From positions 1 to 29,714 of the forward strand of contig QEOQ01000355.1 of assembly GCA_010279815.1 (NCBI GenBank): DNA of 29,714 nucleotides, in the 5' to 3' direction. Numbering within the stretch: position 1 is the first letter of the stretch; every line of letters starts with the position of its first letter. A program made the position numbers and the translations under genes. Positions 1 through 8,647 of this stretch are shown piece after piece. The stretch is from Brachionus plicatilis. Lineage: Eukaryota > Rotifera > Eurotatoria > Ploima > Brachionidae. A model generated the notes under the pieces. That model was not told where the DNA came from and did no database searches. It was given only the letters and a program-made list of their open reading frames with translations.

Positions 1-112
1 TCATAATTGTTTAATCTTTTGGATCATCCGAATTTCTTAACTTTTGAACCGACTTTTATTTTTTAATTTTTAAAGGAAGTTTTTTCATTATAAATATTTA
101 CAAGTTGATTAA

Positions 113-511
113 AGTTTTATTGAGAAACACTTCGATTACTTCGTAATTGGTGGTGATTTAAACTCGAAGCTAAGTAGTCTTGGTAACAAAACTAATGATA
201 ATGGTAAAATTTTGGAAGATATTTTAGAAGACCCACGTTTTCTAATAGTGAATGACGACTGTCCTACCTTTACACTTAGTCATCGTGATTACTCCTCTGT
301 TTTAGACCTCTTCATACTAAGCAGTAATTTAGGCTCACATTTTAATTTTTTTCGGGTAATAGACGATGACTTGCTAAGCGATCATTTTCCTATTGAGCTT
401 GAACTTGGATTTGAGCTACTGAAAATTGAAAGTAATCACAGATCTACTCTCAATTATAGGAAAGCTAACTGGGAAAAATTTAAGAGAAGTCTGGACTCTT
501 GTCAGAGGTAA
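113..511 (+). pseudogene. LINE ORF2 endonuclease-domain remnant
   Basis: The reading frame is open from 113, with no ATG at a sensible place, and ends at a stop in 509-511. It preserves the C-terminal half of an apurinic/apyrimidinic-like endonuclease: the GGDLNSK strand (catalytic Asp and Asn), the SVLDLFILS strand and the final SDHFPI with its catalytic Asp-His pair. The N-terminal half with the first catalytic Asn/Glu is absent or decayed before 113. It cannot encode a working nuclease as it stands. Confidence 0.75.
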
Positions 512-1065
512 CAGTCTTCCTTGGAATAAAATTTGACCAAAGTCTTTGTTTCAACTCCCAGGTTGAACTCATTCGTTCTAGATGTCATGATCGCGTAAAT
601 TTAATTAGAATTTTGTCACACAGATCGTGGAAGTTAAATAAAAAAACCTTAATTGGAGTCTATAATGCACTTATAGGTTCCATTATAGACTATAGTTTTT
701 TCATCTTATCCCGAGTCTCCCAGACAAACATTCAAAAACTGCAAGTAATTCAAAATACATGTTTTAAATCAATCTATCACTTACCTTATGACACACCTTC
801 TATCCAACTTTCTGGTCTTCTCAAGGACCAAAAGGTTGATAGAATTGAGTCTAGACTCAGAATTCTGCTCGAAAAATACATAAAAAAAAGTTTAATATGT
901 GAAAACACACTCATTACTTCACTCATACAGGATTATATTGATGTTTTTGTTGAAAGCTCAAGAAGTTCTGAACTTAAAATCCTTCTTTGTAAAGTCTCAA
1001 ATGAGCTGTTTTTCTGTAACATTTCCGTTTTCTTTTTCAACTTTTATGTCATTTTATTAATTTAA
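499..1065 (+). pseudogene. LINE ORF2 C-terminal (post-RT) remnant
   Basis: This open frame of about 188 codons starts inside the element at the deletion joint and has no ATG start. It begins with VTVFLGIKFD, the strand after the reverse-transcriptase active site. A helical region of Arg/Leu-rich sequence follows, then the IQKLQVIQNTCFKSIYHLP block common to Jockey, CR1 and L2-like elements. The last 15 or so codons are Phe-rich and may be read-through of 3' UTR. It lies in a different frame from the endonuclease piece. No metal-binding residues of the polymerase remain. Confidence 0.75.
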
Positions 1066-1175
1066 TTAATTCAACACAACTTTTTATATGGACACTTTTT
1101 TAAAATTTTAAATACCAAAGGCGAAAGGAGTTCCATTACTCAAAGCCTTTATTTCTCTTGAAATATTAAATAAAC

Positions 1176-1851
1176 TATTAACAACATTAAATTTTTATGC
1201 CGAGTGTCATATATCAAATTGTAGAGAAAAAAAATTCTACAATTAAGTGTTTTTATTTTTATTTTTTGCACTCAATTTTTTGTCAAATACAATAAATAAA
1301 CAATTTAAGATAAATAAAATAATCAATTTCTATATTGTTGCAACATACTGTACAATGCAAACAACTGCGTTCCATCTTTGGATTAAATCAAAGTCTAAAG
1401 CCATAAAACTTAATAATTTTTATTTAACAAAAATCTTCAAAAAAAAAAACGGCTAATTTTTCTTTTTAATTTATTTTTTAAATAAATTTGCCAACAAACT
1501 AATTCAATTTAAATCAAAGTTAAAATTTTATTCAATTCTAAAAAAAAATACAAAATATTAAAAAAAAAAATAAACTAACAGGCCATTCTATACAATATAC
1601 TTTTGTACCGGGTTTTGTCTAAAATAAAATATAATAGATAGTGAAAAAAAAAAAAATCATCAGCAACAAAAATAATCTTAATGTCTCAATCACAAGTACA
1701 ATAAAAATATAAATAAAAAAAAAAAAGCACATTTATTTATACAATTTGAATCACCGGTGTTTCAAATACTCAAAACCCAACAAAAAAAAAAAAATCAATT
1801 AAAATCACTCATTACTAATTTACTGTTTTGCTAATTAAACGAGCGCATCGT
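1176..1851. other. AT-rich spacer holding the bZIP 3' UTR
   Basis: I see no protein-like frame here; a 69-codon frame at 1247-1456 is only A/T-run translation. The right part should be the 3' UTR of the minus-strand bZIP gene: a minus-strand AATAAA sits at 1732-1737, about 115 nt past the stop codon. Many A(8-13) runs are present. Confidence 0.5.
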
Positions 1852-3033
1852 TCAGCTGTTATAAAGCAAGCATCTAAGTCTACTTGTTTCCTGTTTGAGT
1901 TGTGCAAGCTCCACTTTAAGCTGCAAGTTCTCTCGCTCCAACAGAGCTGCCCTGAGCGCAATGTCGTCCTCCTTGGCGCGTCTGGCATCCCTGCTCCGCT
2001 TAGCGGCCTCATTGTTCTTGCGCCGACGCTCCCTGTACGCCTCGTCCTTGTCGACTTCATCGGCCGAGGACTGGCGCGAGCGCACACTCTCCTTGCTCGA
2101 GCCGGCCGGCTTAGTGGCCGAACCGGGCGAGTTGACAGGCGTCTCGCTCTTGGCCTCGGTCTGAGACGAGCTGGACGAGGTCGGCTCGTCGTCGCTCGCT
2201 TTCCTTGGCTCCTGGTGCTGGATGCGGTGGCGCTTCTTGGGCGGATAGCTCATGTAGTCATCATGGCCGCACTCGCCACCGTTCTGCGTCTCTGGCTTGC
2301 TGGGGCCCGCATGCTCCTCACACGGCTCGCCGCTCGCCGCCTGCTTTTTGAGAGCGCGGTCCTGCGCCTGCTGAATCCGCTTGCGATGCTGGACACAAAA
2401 GTCGTTGGCATTGAACGCCAATGAGGTAAAGTCAAACGTGGTCAAGTCGTTCAAGTTGAGACTAGTCAAATCGCTTTGTCTCAGCAGACCGAGCATCTGG
2501 GCGTCCAGGTGGTCGCCGCTGGCCAGGGCGCTGATCACACTGAGCAGGCTGTCAGCAGTGAGTACACTTTTGTTCAGCAGGGCGACGGGCGAGCCGGAGC
2601 AGGACGACGGAGCGGATGGTGAGCTTGCCGTGTTTACTGTGAGCGGCATGAGCGGGCTGGGCACGCCGGCCTCGGCCAGGAAGGACGTGCACTGGCCGCC
2701 GATCGGAAGCGAGAGCGACTCTTTGGGGTAGGCTTTGAAGGGCCGGGTGGGCTTGCCGTTCTTGCCGATGAATAGCGGGTAATTGAGTGTCTGAGCGCTT
2801 TTGGCTTCTTTGAGCGAGGTGACGAACGCGGCCAGCTTGGACATGTGGCCGGCCGGGTCCGGCTCGCTGCTCTCACTGGGCTGTGTGTGGGCGCCGGCCG
2901 TCGAGCTCTTTTCCTCGTCGACCAGCTTCTCGGCCGCCTTGACCAGCAGGCTGAGCTTGTCTTCGTTGAGCGCCGGCTCGTCTCTCATCTGTGGATCAGC
3001 AGACGCTTTTGGGTTGGTGTCCACTTGCAGCAT
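1852..3033 (-). CDS. PAR-type bZIP transcription factor (giant/HLF/CES-2-like)
   Basis: A nuclear DNA-binding factor of 393 residues on one exon. The C-terminus is a clear PAR-family bZIP: the basic region at about 334-354 reads RERRRKNNEAAKRSRDARR, with the Asn-x-x-Ala-Ala-x-x-Ser-Arg DNA-contacting pattern, followed by a four- to five-heptad leucine zipper to residue 390. Residues 84-112 hold a second conserved-looking block (PLFIGKNGKPTRPFKAYP), a motif I associate with Giant-like insect factors; that link is from memory. Residues 120-160 and 280-325 are Ser/Pro-rich and probably disordered. An in-frame stop lies directly before the ATG at 3031-3033, supporting this start. The coding DNA is very GC-rich and CpG-rich against its AT-rich surroundings. 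PAR factors bind RTTAYGTAAY sites and act in development, clock or stress programmes; the role here is unknown. Confidence 0.9.
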   Translation of the reverse strand: MLQVDTNPKASADPQMRDEPALNEDKLSLLVKAAEKLVDEEKSSTAGAHTQPSESSEPDPAGHMSKLAAFVTSLKEAKSAQTLNYPLFIGKNGKPTRPFKAYPKESLSLPIGGQCTSFLAEAGVPSPLMPLTVNTASSPSAPSSCSGSPVALLNKSVLTADSLLSVISALASGDHLDAQMLGLLRQSDLTSLNLNDLTTFDFTSLAFNANDFCVQHRKRIQQAQDRALKKQAASGEPCEEHAGPSKPETQNGGECGHDDYMSYPPKKRHRIQHQEPRKASDDEPTSSSSSQTEAKSETPVNSPGSATKPAGSSKESVRSRQSSADEVDKDEAYRERRRKNNEAAKRSRDARRAKEDDIALRAALLERENLQLKVELAQLKQETSRLRCLLYNS

Positions 3034-3514
3034 TTAGCGATGTTCTGTTACCGGCAGCAATTGGATTATTTGTTTTAACATGAAAAAAAATTCAACAAGC
3101 AACAAAAAAAAAACATAAAAATTCTAAAATATGAAAAAATGTCAGCTCATTGAAAGAACATGAGACAACAACAATAAATGTTGCCAAATTAAACAGATTA
3201 ATTTTGGCCTTGATTTTTTTTAAGCTTAGGTGTTTTTGTTTTGGCCAGATGGGACACTGGAAGAGTAAAAAAATGAGTGAAGATAAAAATAGCAAAAAAT
3301 CGATTTTTTTTTATCTAAATTGTGCTCTCTCTTTCTCTCTCTCTCTTTTTTTTTTTGCTTGTTCTTGTTGCTGCTGTTGTAGTTTTCCATCCAAAACACT
3401 TTTTAAACAGCAATAAAAAATTTTTTTTTTGTTCTGTTGCAAAATTCATTTCATAATGTGCTCATTAAGCTATTATTATATAATTTGCAAAGCGAGATTT
3501 TATCATTTAGAAAC

Positions 3515-3549
3515 AAAAAAAAAAAAAAAAAAAAAACAAAAAAAAAAAG
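3515..3549. repeat. Poly(A) tract
   Basis: A near-continuous A run of about 35 nt broken by one C. It may be a decayed retroposon tail or simple slippage; no element is recognisable beside it. Confidence 0.8.
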
Positions 3550-3572
3550 AGGAAAATTTAAAAATACATTTG

Positions 3573-3582
3573 ATTGCGCAAT
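3573..3582. promoter_or_regulatory. C/EBP-PAR bZIP palindrome ATTGCGCAAT
   Basis: A perfect 10-bp palindrome identical to the classical C/EBP consensus, a sequence PAR bZIPs and NFIL3-type factors can also bind. It lies about 540 bp upstream of the start codon of a PAR-type bZIP gene, in DNA so AT-rich that a GCGC core is unlikely by chance. Autoregulation is an inference. Confidence 0.45.
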
Positions 3583-3598
3583 AAATAAAAAATCTACT

Positions 3599-3608
3599 TT
3601 GACGTAAC
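3599..3608. promoter_or_regulatory. PAR/NFIL3-like site TTGACGTAAC
   Basis: Matches the E4BP4/NFIL3-PAR consensus RTKAYGTAAY at nine of ten positions; only the first base differs. It sits 16 bp from the ATTGCGCAAT palindrome, giving two bZIP-type sites close together upstream of a bZIP gene. Confidence 0.4.
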
Positions 3609-3724
3609 AACTAAGCTCTGTGCACCAAAAGTCGGATAGAAAATTACACCACTGCAGACTTTTAGATAAACAGCTCCTTCCGACGTTCTAGACGGTTATA
3701 TAACATCGGTGAATTAAACAAAGG

Positions 3725-3738
3725 GTGTGTGTGTGTGT
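3725..3738. repeat. (GT)7 microsatellite
   Basis: Seven GT units, followed by related TGTATTGTGTATTGTGTAG sequence. It lies in the less AT-rich DNA upstream of the bZIP gene. A TTATATAA palindrome at about 3697-3704 could serve as a TATA box on the minus strand. Confidence 0.8.
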
Positions 3739-4136
3739 TATGTATTGTGTATTGTGTAGTGCACATGGATACATAAGTATTGTGAGCACAATGTTCCAGC
3801 CCGATCTGAATCTGAGCCAAAACTTTCTAAGCCTAGAGTTTTATTGATTTTTGTTCAAGCTTAATTTTAGAAATTATATAATGAATTTGCTAAGAAGACA
3901 GAGTTGGATAAGAAAAGAAAGCAAACATTTTTATTATTACATAATTGGGTTAGCATAATAGAGTGTACAATGGAGCAATCATCATGTCTATTTCTACCTG
4001 TGCATCTACCCTCTACCCCCTTCTTTTCAGCACACATTTGGCGCTTTATTATGCAATTATTCACTCACTTTTACTTACTATCTAATTTCTCACTCCCTGC
4101 TTTCTGATAAGAGCACTTTCCAACCATGCTGTCGAT

Positions 4137-4203
4137 TGGTTATTTGGAGACCTTGGCAAAGAGTGCTTCATCTGCTGGTAATTGAGCCGCCATGCTACTA
4201 GAC
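4137..4203 (-). CDS. Possible short upstream ORF or alternative first exon of the bZIP gene
   Basis: On the minus strand a GC-richer islet reads as a 21-codon frame starting MSSSMAAQLPADEALFAK and closing with VSK and TAA. It looks coding in codon use but is too short to identify. Two readings are possible: an upstream ORF in a long 5' leader (a strong donor, GTAAGT, follows on the minus strand near 4078), or an alternative N-terminal exon that would use the AAG|GTCTCC donor and join phase-0 to the CAG|ATG site near codon 16 of the bZIP frame. Both are inference; it could also be chance. Confidence 0.25.
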
Positions 4204-4737
4204 ATCTCTAGACCGAGCTAAGAGTTTTTATTGCATAATAGTATCTATTGCGTAATATACAGTTAGATTAAATGTTGAAAAATTGAAAAAAAAAAATAAA
4301 GCTAAAATTTAGTAGTATTTGACTGGAATTGAGCAAAAAATTCAATTTACGTATTTGATGTTAAAATTATGCTTTAAATTAAGATATAATGCAAACTGAA
4401 GCATTTTTAATTTTTAATGAATTTGTTGCATAACATTTTTTTACATTTTAGTTTATGTAATATTTAATTTATTCACAGTAGAAAAATTTGGAATTTCAAG
4501 TCTGTTTGTTCAGTTGCACGTTTTACGTCAACTATGCTCACGCATAATCATGGTCACAATTAAAACTTTTAATTATTTTTATTTTTTAATCAAAAAAATT
4601 TTTTTTTTGAATAAAAAATTAAAATTCTTTTTTTATACACTGACTGAATGAATTAGCAAAGAAAAATGCTTTAGAAAGTTGAAATGCAATTGTTTGTTTT
4701 TGTTCAATTTAAGACACAAAAGAAGGTCGGACATGAG
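4204..4737. other. AT-rich intergenic DNA, nothing recognised
   Basis: No protein-like frame on either strand. One TTTTACGTCAAC (about 4521-4532) resembles a weak bZIP site. Otherwise only A/T-rich low-complexity sequence. Confidence 0.5.
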
Positions 4738-5050
4738 CCCATTTTTTCCTCCTTCAAAAATTCAGTCCTAGAGTTGGATGAAAAAAAACTCCAATAGATA
4801 TATTTGTAATCCTTGTTTAAAAGTTTATTCTTTATTTAATTGATTATTTGTGCCGAGCTAAGGCTCCTTCAAATTTAAAAAAATTGTCTAAATCAAAAAA
4901 AAATCAAATAAAAATTTAAAATAAAACAATTTGAATTTTGATATAGAAGAAAATTAAATAGACAAATTAAAAAAGTAATCAAAACTTAAAATGAATTTTA
5001 ATTTTTCATTTAACTCTAGGACAACATTTTTAAGCAGGAAAAATGACACC
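4738..5050. repeat. Imperfect inverted-repeat element (MITE-like)
   Basis: Two arms are diverged reverse complements: about 4740-4787 and 5003-5048. The strongest match is TCCTAGAGTT (4766-4775) against AACTCTAGGA (5012-5021), extending to CATTTTTTCCTCCTTC against its diverged partner. About 215 bp of AT-rich DNA separates the arms. No protein frame lies inside and no clear target-site duplication is visible, so it is called MITE-like from structure only. Confidence 0.5.
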
Positions 5051-5832
5051 TGGTTCGGAATGCTCAATTCTTTTAATATTTAAAAACAAAGTTTGAAGCT
5101 TATCAATATTTCTTATATAAAAAAAATAAGAGACAAAAAAAATTTTAAGTTTGACTTTGATTTTTTATAAACTCTTGTTTTAAACTTTAAAACAAAATTA
5201 GACTTGAGATTTTTTTTGTTGCTTTTTACTTTTTTTTTGGTAAAAAATTTGAATAATTTCGATTAAAATCATATTCATTTTTTTTAATTATTCAATTTGC
5301 TTAATACTTAATTAAATATAAATTTGACTCAAGACTTTGACTTTTGACCAACTCTGTTTAAAGCCACCTAAATTTTTCTAAATGTACTTTCAATAAGTCA
5401 TTACAACTGAAAACTGTGACCAAACGAGCCGATAATAGGTACACAAAGTACCCTGTTGGAACCCAGTTTGATCTATGATAATAGTACTTGGCTTTGATTG
5501 TATTGATTATTGACAACTTTAACGGTCTTGGAAAATTTAAAACCTTTTCATGTTTTTTTTAAATGATTTTATTTTTTTTTAAACATTTTACTTACCTAAA
5601 AAAAGTCTTGTATGTTATAAAAAATTCAAATAAAATTGAAAATTTAAAAATTTAATTGATTTAATTTAATGGGTCGATTTTAATAAATAAATAAAAATCA
5701 GCTTAATTAATAGAATAAACATTGATTATGTGAATTTATTTCTTTATTTATTTATGAAAAAAATACTAATAAATAAAAAATTTAATTCTTTTTTATTTAG
5801 AACTTAAGCTGTTGTAGCATTATTTTTACGAA
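5051..5832. other. AT-rich intergenic DNA, nothing recognised
   Basis: No gene-like frame. A small hairpin GGTACACAAAGTACC lies at about 5439-5453 in a slightly GC-richer pocket. Confidence 0.5.
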
Positions 5833-6105
5833 TTAATTAAGAAATAATTTTTGCCAAACATTTACCGAGCAACTACATTTCAAAAAATTGTTTGCTCCGA
5901 AAATAGAATTTGAAGAATTATCAGCTGTTTCAATATCTTTAGATTCATTTAATTTATTCAAGAGTGGCTCAAGTGCTATATAAAATTCAATCTTGGGATA
6001 AAATTCTTTAGGATCAATCAGTAACAAATGGAGACATTTTTCAAGTATATTATAAAGAATTTTTTTTATTAATTTGATGTCAGTTAATTTTATTAAAAAA
6101 AAAAC
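5833..6105 (-). CDS. Possible orphan exon or decayed gene piece, unknown
   Basis: On the minus strand a frame open from about 6105 to 5833 reads as ordinary protein: an amphipathic helix-like part (KKILYNILEKCLHLLLID), then PKIEFYIALEPLLNKL and an acidic, Asn/Ser-rich stretch. It has no convincing start. A possible donor (CTCG|GTAAAT) ends it at 5866, and a CAACAG acceptor plus an in-frame stop and AATAAA follow on the minus strand at about 5808-5790, so it could be the penultimate exon of a small gene. I do not recognise the family. It could also be a relic. Confidence 0.3.
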   Translation of the reverse strand, partial: VFFLIKLTDIKLIKKILYNILEKCLHLLLIDPKEFYPKIEFYIALEPLLNKLNESKDIETADNSSNSIFGANNFLKCSCSVNVWQKLFLN

Positions 6106-6512
6106 AATTGAATTTTGCTTAAATAATAATATAAATTCTACTTTAATCTTTTTTTTTCTTTAGCTAGTTCAAATTTTACTCAACTTAGCACGACATATCT
6201 ACAGATAACTACAGGTTCCTATTAAATGAAATTATGTACAACTTTTTTCTTGGCATTGCTGCATCAACTTTCAAAGCCTGCTAATGATGTGCAAAATCAT
6301 TGCTAAATACTTTATGCCGAATATATTCAAATTAAGAAATATTGCAAAAATTTAATCGGAATATTGAAAATAATTTAAGATAAAAAAAAATGAATAAAAT
6401 ATTTTTTATTAAAAAAATATTAAAAAATAAAAAGTACATATTTTAAAGAAAATTTTTATAATCAATTTAAAATTTTCTAATTTGAAAAAAAATTTGCAGC
6501 GTTTTATAGTTT

Positions 6513-6548
6513 GAATGATGTAATGAATGATGGAATGAATGATGTAAT
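6513..6548 (+). repeat. 12-bp tandem repeat, three copies
   Basis: GAATGATGTAAT, GAATGATGGAAT, GAATGATGTAAT in direct array; the middle copy differs at one base. Confidence 0.85.
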
Positions 6549-6737
6549 TATGAATGTGTCATAAAATTTTAAAGGTTATTTATGTTTTGTAACTCAGCAA
6601 CCTGCATTCACCGAGCTAATTTTTTATCTGTAGTTAGAAAAAAAAAGTGATCACATTTTTACAACTTCGTTAAATTACTCTTATACCTAATTTCATGATA
6701 CTCAAAACTAACAAAAAATTATACTCTATCTTATATA

Positions 6738-6755
6738 ATATATATATATATATAG
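6738..6755. repeat. (TA)n microsatellite
   Basis: About nine uninterrupted TA units inside a longer A/T-rich tract. Confidence 0.8.
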
Positions 6756-6900
6756 TGTTAATTTTAACATTGAATACCACTAATTCCATCAACTGTAACG
6801 GTAAAGGTTGATTTCAGAAAGAAATTCACAATTTTCTGATCTCAAAATCAACTATAAAATTTAATTGTTTACTTAAATTATTTCTCCTATTATCGAAATA

Positions 6901-7300
6901 CAGCGCTGATTCACTATGAGAATTAGAGGATATTTTACGCCAATTTACGTTAATTTACGTGAAAAATTTAATTTTAAGATAAATGTCGTAAAATGACGTA
7001 AAATAAATATAAATTATGAAACAGTGAATGAGTTTCATGAAAATATAACTCCAACGAAATTTCAAGTCTTCAGTAAAACATTTAAAAAAAGTAATTTAAC
7101 AAGATAATTAAGAAGTAATTTAACAGGATATAAAATTTCATGGAAATTTTCATAAATTGAATAATAATTCGTTGATTCTTGTAATCTTATGAAAGTATTT
7201 ATGCATCATTTTTCAACATTTATCTTAAATTAAATTTATTTGCGTAAAATAACTTAAATTTATGTAAATTTTGTCAAATCCTTGTATCGAATCAGTTCTG
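6901..7300. mobile_element. 400-bp terminal-inverted-repeat element (MITE-like)
   Basis: The left end starts CAGCGCTGATTC and the reverse complement of the right end starts CAGAACTGATTC. The two then stay alignable for about 90 nt (arms about 6901-6990 and 7206-7300), including TTTAAGATAAATGT in both. The interior is AT-rich and non-coding and holds a short direct duplication, AGTAATTTAACAAGATA / AGTAATTTAACAGGATA (about 7090-7131). No target-site duplication is evident and the arms have diverged, so it is an old insertion. Superfamily not assigned. Confidence 0.6.
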
Positions 7301-8640
7301 CTTTTTAAAAAAAGTCTTAATAAATTTAATAAGTTCTGAATTAGATTTTCAATTTTTTTTCATTTTTCATATTTATTTCATACTGTGAACAAAAAAGTAA
7401 AAGAGTTTAAAAATAAAACTGGCTTTTATTTCCCTAGTCAATCTTCAGTTTTTATTCTGACAATCAAACGTGAAACGGATATTAGAAAACGAAGGCGAAT
7501 CATTTAAAAGACAATGGACTTTAATTCAATGATTTTTTGTCTAAAGAATGAAAAGTTCATAAAATGAAATGAAATTTATAAAATGTACAAAAAATTAAAA
7601 TTACAGGTGAAAAAAATTAGTTTTAGATGCTGTTTTTTATATTAATTTTGATAACTTTGGTAAATCTTTCAAATGCATCAAAAATTTTTTTTATTTAATT
7701 ACTTAATTTTAATCAAATTTTTTGTTTAAAGATTTTCCATTTTTCTATAAGAACATATTTCTATTATTTTTGTCTACTTTCATTAATTTTTCTTTTTAAT
7801 GATGCATAATCTATGAGATAATTTCAATTCGAAAATGAAAAAGAAAATTTTTGTTGTTTTCTAAATTGTTGCATTGAAATAAAAAAATTAATTTTATATT
7901 GAATTAAAATCTTAATAGTATCAAAATATGTGCATTAATTTTTTATTTTGTTGAATTTTTCAAATTTTTGTCTAAATTATATAATTTAAATAGAATTCAG
8001 TTCAAAATTAATAAACAGCTTTGTGGTCAGCTTTCGTTTTTTATCAAGCAAACATTTTATTTTTTCAGATTTTGTATCAAAATAATATTGATGTTTTCAT
8101 AGAATTTAATTATTAATTTAACAATTAAAAAAAAGCTTTTTTTAGCTTTAAAAAAAAATTTAATTGAAATAATTACAAATAATTAATCAGGTTTTATAAG
8201 ATATAATTGAAGTGAAAAGACTCAATGAATTTATTTGAAAACAAAAGAAAAAAATTAAAATTTGATTCTTTTACTATATACACATGCAATGAATTATTTA
8301 AAAAAAAATGCTTAATAAGAGCTTGAAAAATACTTTCAAATAAAATCAAAGGAGCTTAAAACAAGCCTTTTTTTTCGATTTAGGACAGCCTTGTGAGAAT
8401 TGACCCTTTTTTTAAAGTAAAAAATTTTGCATGAGAAAAGAGTTTTTTCAAAAATTCACCTGACAACACAATTTGCTATGTAATTAATGAATTAATAAAC
8501 CTTAAAAATAGTTTTTGAATTATTATAATTTTTTAAAGTGAAGCCTTCAAGCGTTTTTGCGACTTAGTTATTTTAGTTCAAGTGTAAAATATTTTATTAA
8601 TAAAGATTGAGTTTTTTTTTAAAATTTAAATAGTTTTAGC
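7301..8640. other. AT-rich intergenic DNA upstream of the ceramidase gene
   Basis: No protein-like frame and no repeat beyond A/T runs. It should include the promoter and 5' UTR of the plus-strand ceramidase gene, but no clear core element can be fixed. Confidence 0.5.
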
Positions 8641-8647
8641 TTCAAAT

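Larger units (their letters stand above)
113..1175 (+). mobile_element. Internally deleted non-LTR retrotransposon (LINE, Jockey/CR1-like)
   Basis: Two ORF2 pieces abut in different frames. The first (frame open from 113 to the stop at 509-511) carries the endonuclease motif FVIGGDLNSK near 140-169, then SVLDLFILS and the terminal SDHFPI signature of APE-type endonucleases (about 370-396), followed by the linker YRKANWEKFKRSL that normally precedes reverse transcriptase. The second (about 499-1065) begins FLGIKFD, the end of the reverse-transcriptase palm, and continues with the LQVIQNTCFKSIYHLP segment typical of LINE ORF2 C-termini. The whole catalytic core, including the YADD box, is missing, so a deletion joins the two pieces near 500. 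DNA after 1065, with CAAAGGCGAAAGG and an A-rich end near 1175, may be its 3' UTR. Family placement is by motif resemblance only; the exact ends are uncertain. Confidence 0.8.
3034..3600 (-). promoter_or_regulatory. Probable 5' UTR/upstream region of the bZIP gene
   Basis: There is no protein-like frame. On the minus strand it contains a GA-repeat tract (plus-strand CTCTCTCTTTCTCTCTCTCT near 3325-3346), a CAG/CAA-rich stretch (about 3363-3380) and long poly-A/T runs, the longest at about 3515-3549. A possible splice acceptor (GGTAACAG on the minus strand near 3045-3052) lies just before the start codon, so a 5'-UTR intron is possible. Transcript ends are not visible from sequence. Confidence 0.35.

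Noticed and set aside
1247..1456. 69-codon plus-strand frame
   Set aside because: Phe/Lys/Asn-rich translation of A/T runs with no start context or domain.
1815..3078. Several long frames on the plus strand and in other minus-strand frames across the bZIP exon
   Set aside because: They exist because the exon is GC-rich and therefore poor in stop codons; none shows a domain, while the minus-strand 393-residue frame carries a clear bZIP.
3150..3416. 88-codon plus-strand frame upstream of the bZIP gene
   Set aside because: Built from poly-T and CT/GCTGCTGTTG simple sequence; better explained as the regulatory or UTR region of the minus-strand gene.
3867..4107. Overlapping 65-67 codon frames on both strands
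   Set aside because: No domain and no preferred codon use on either strand; neither stands out from the surrounding sequence.
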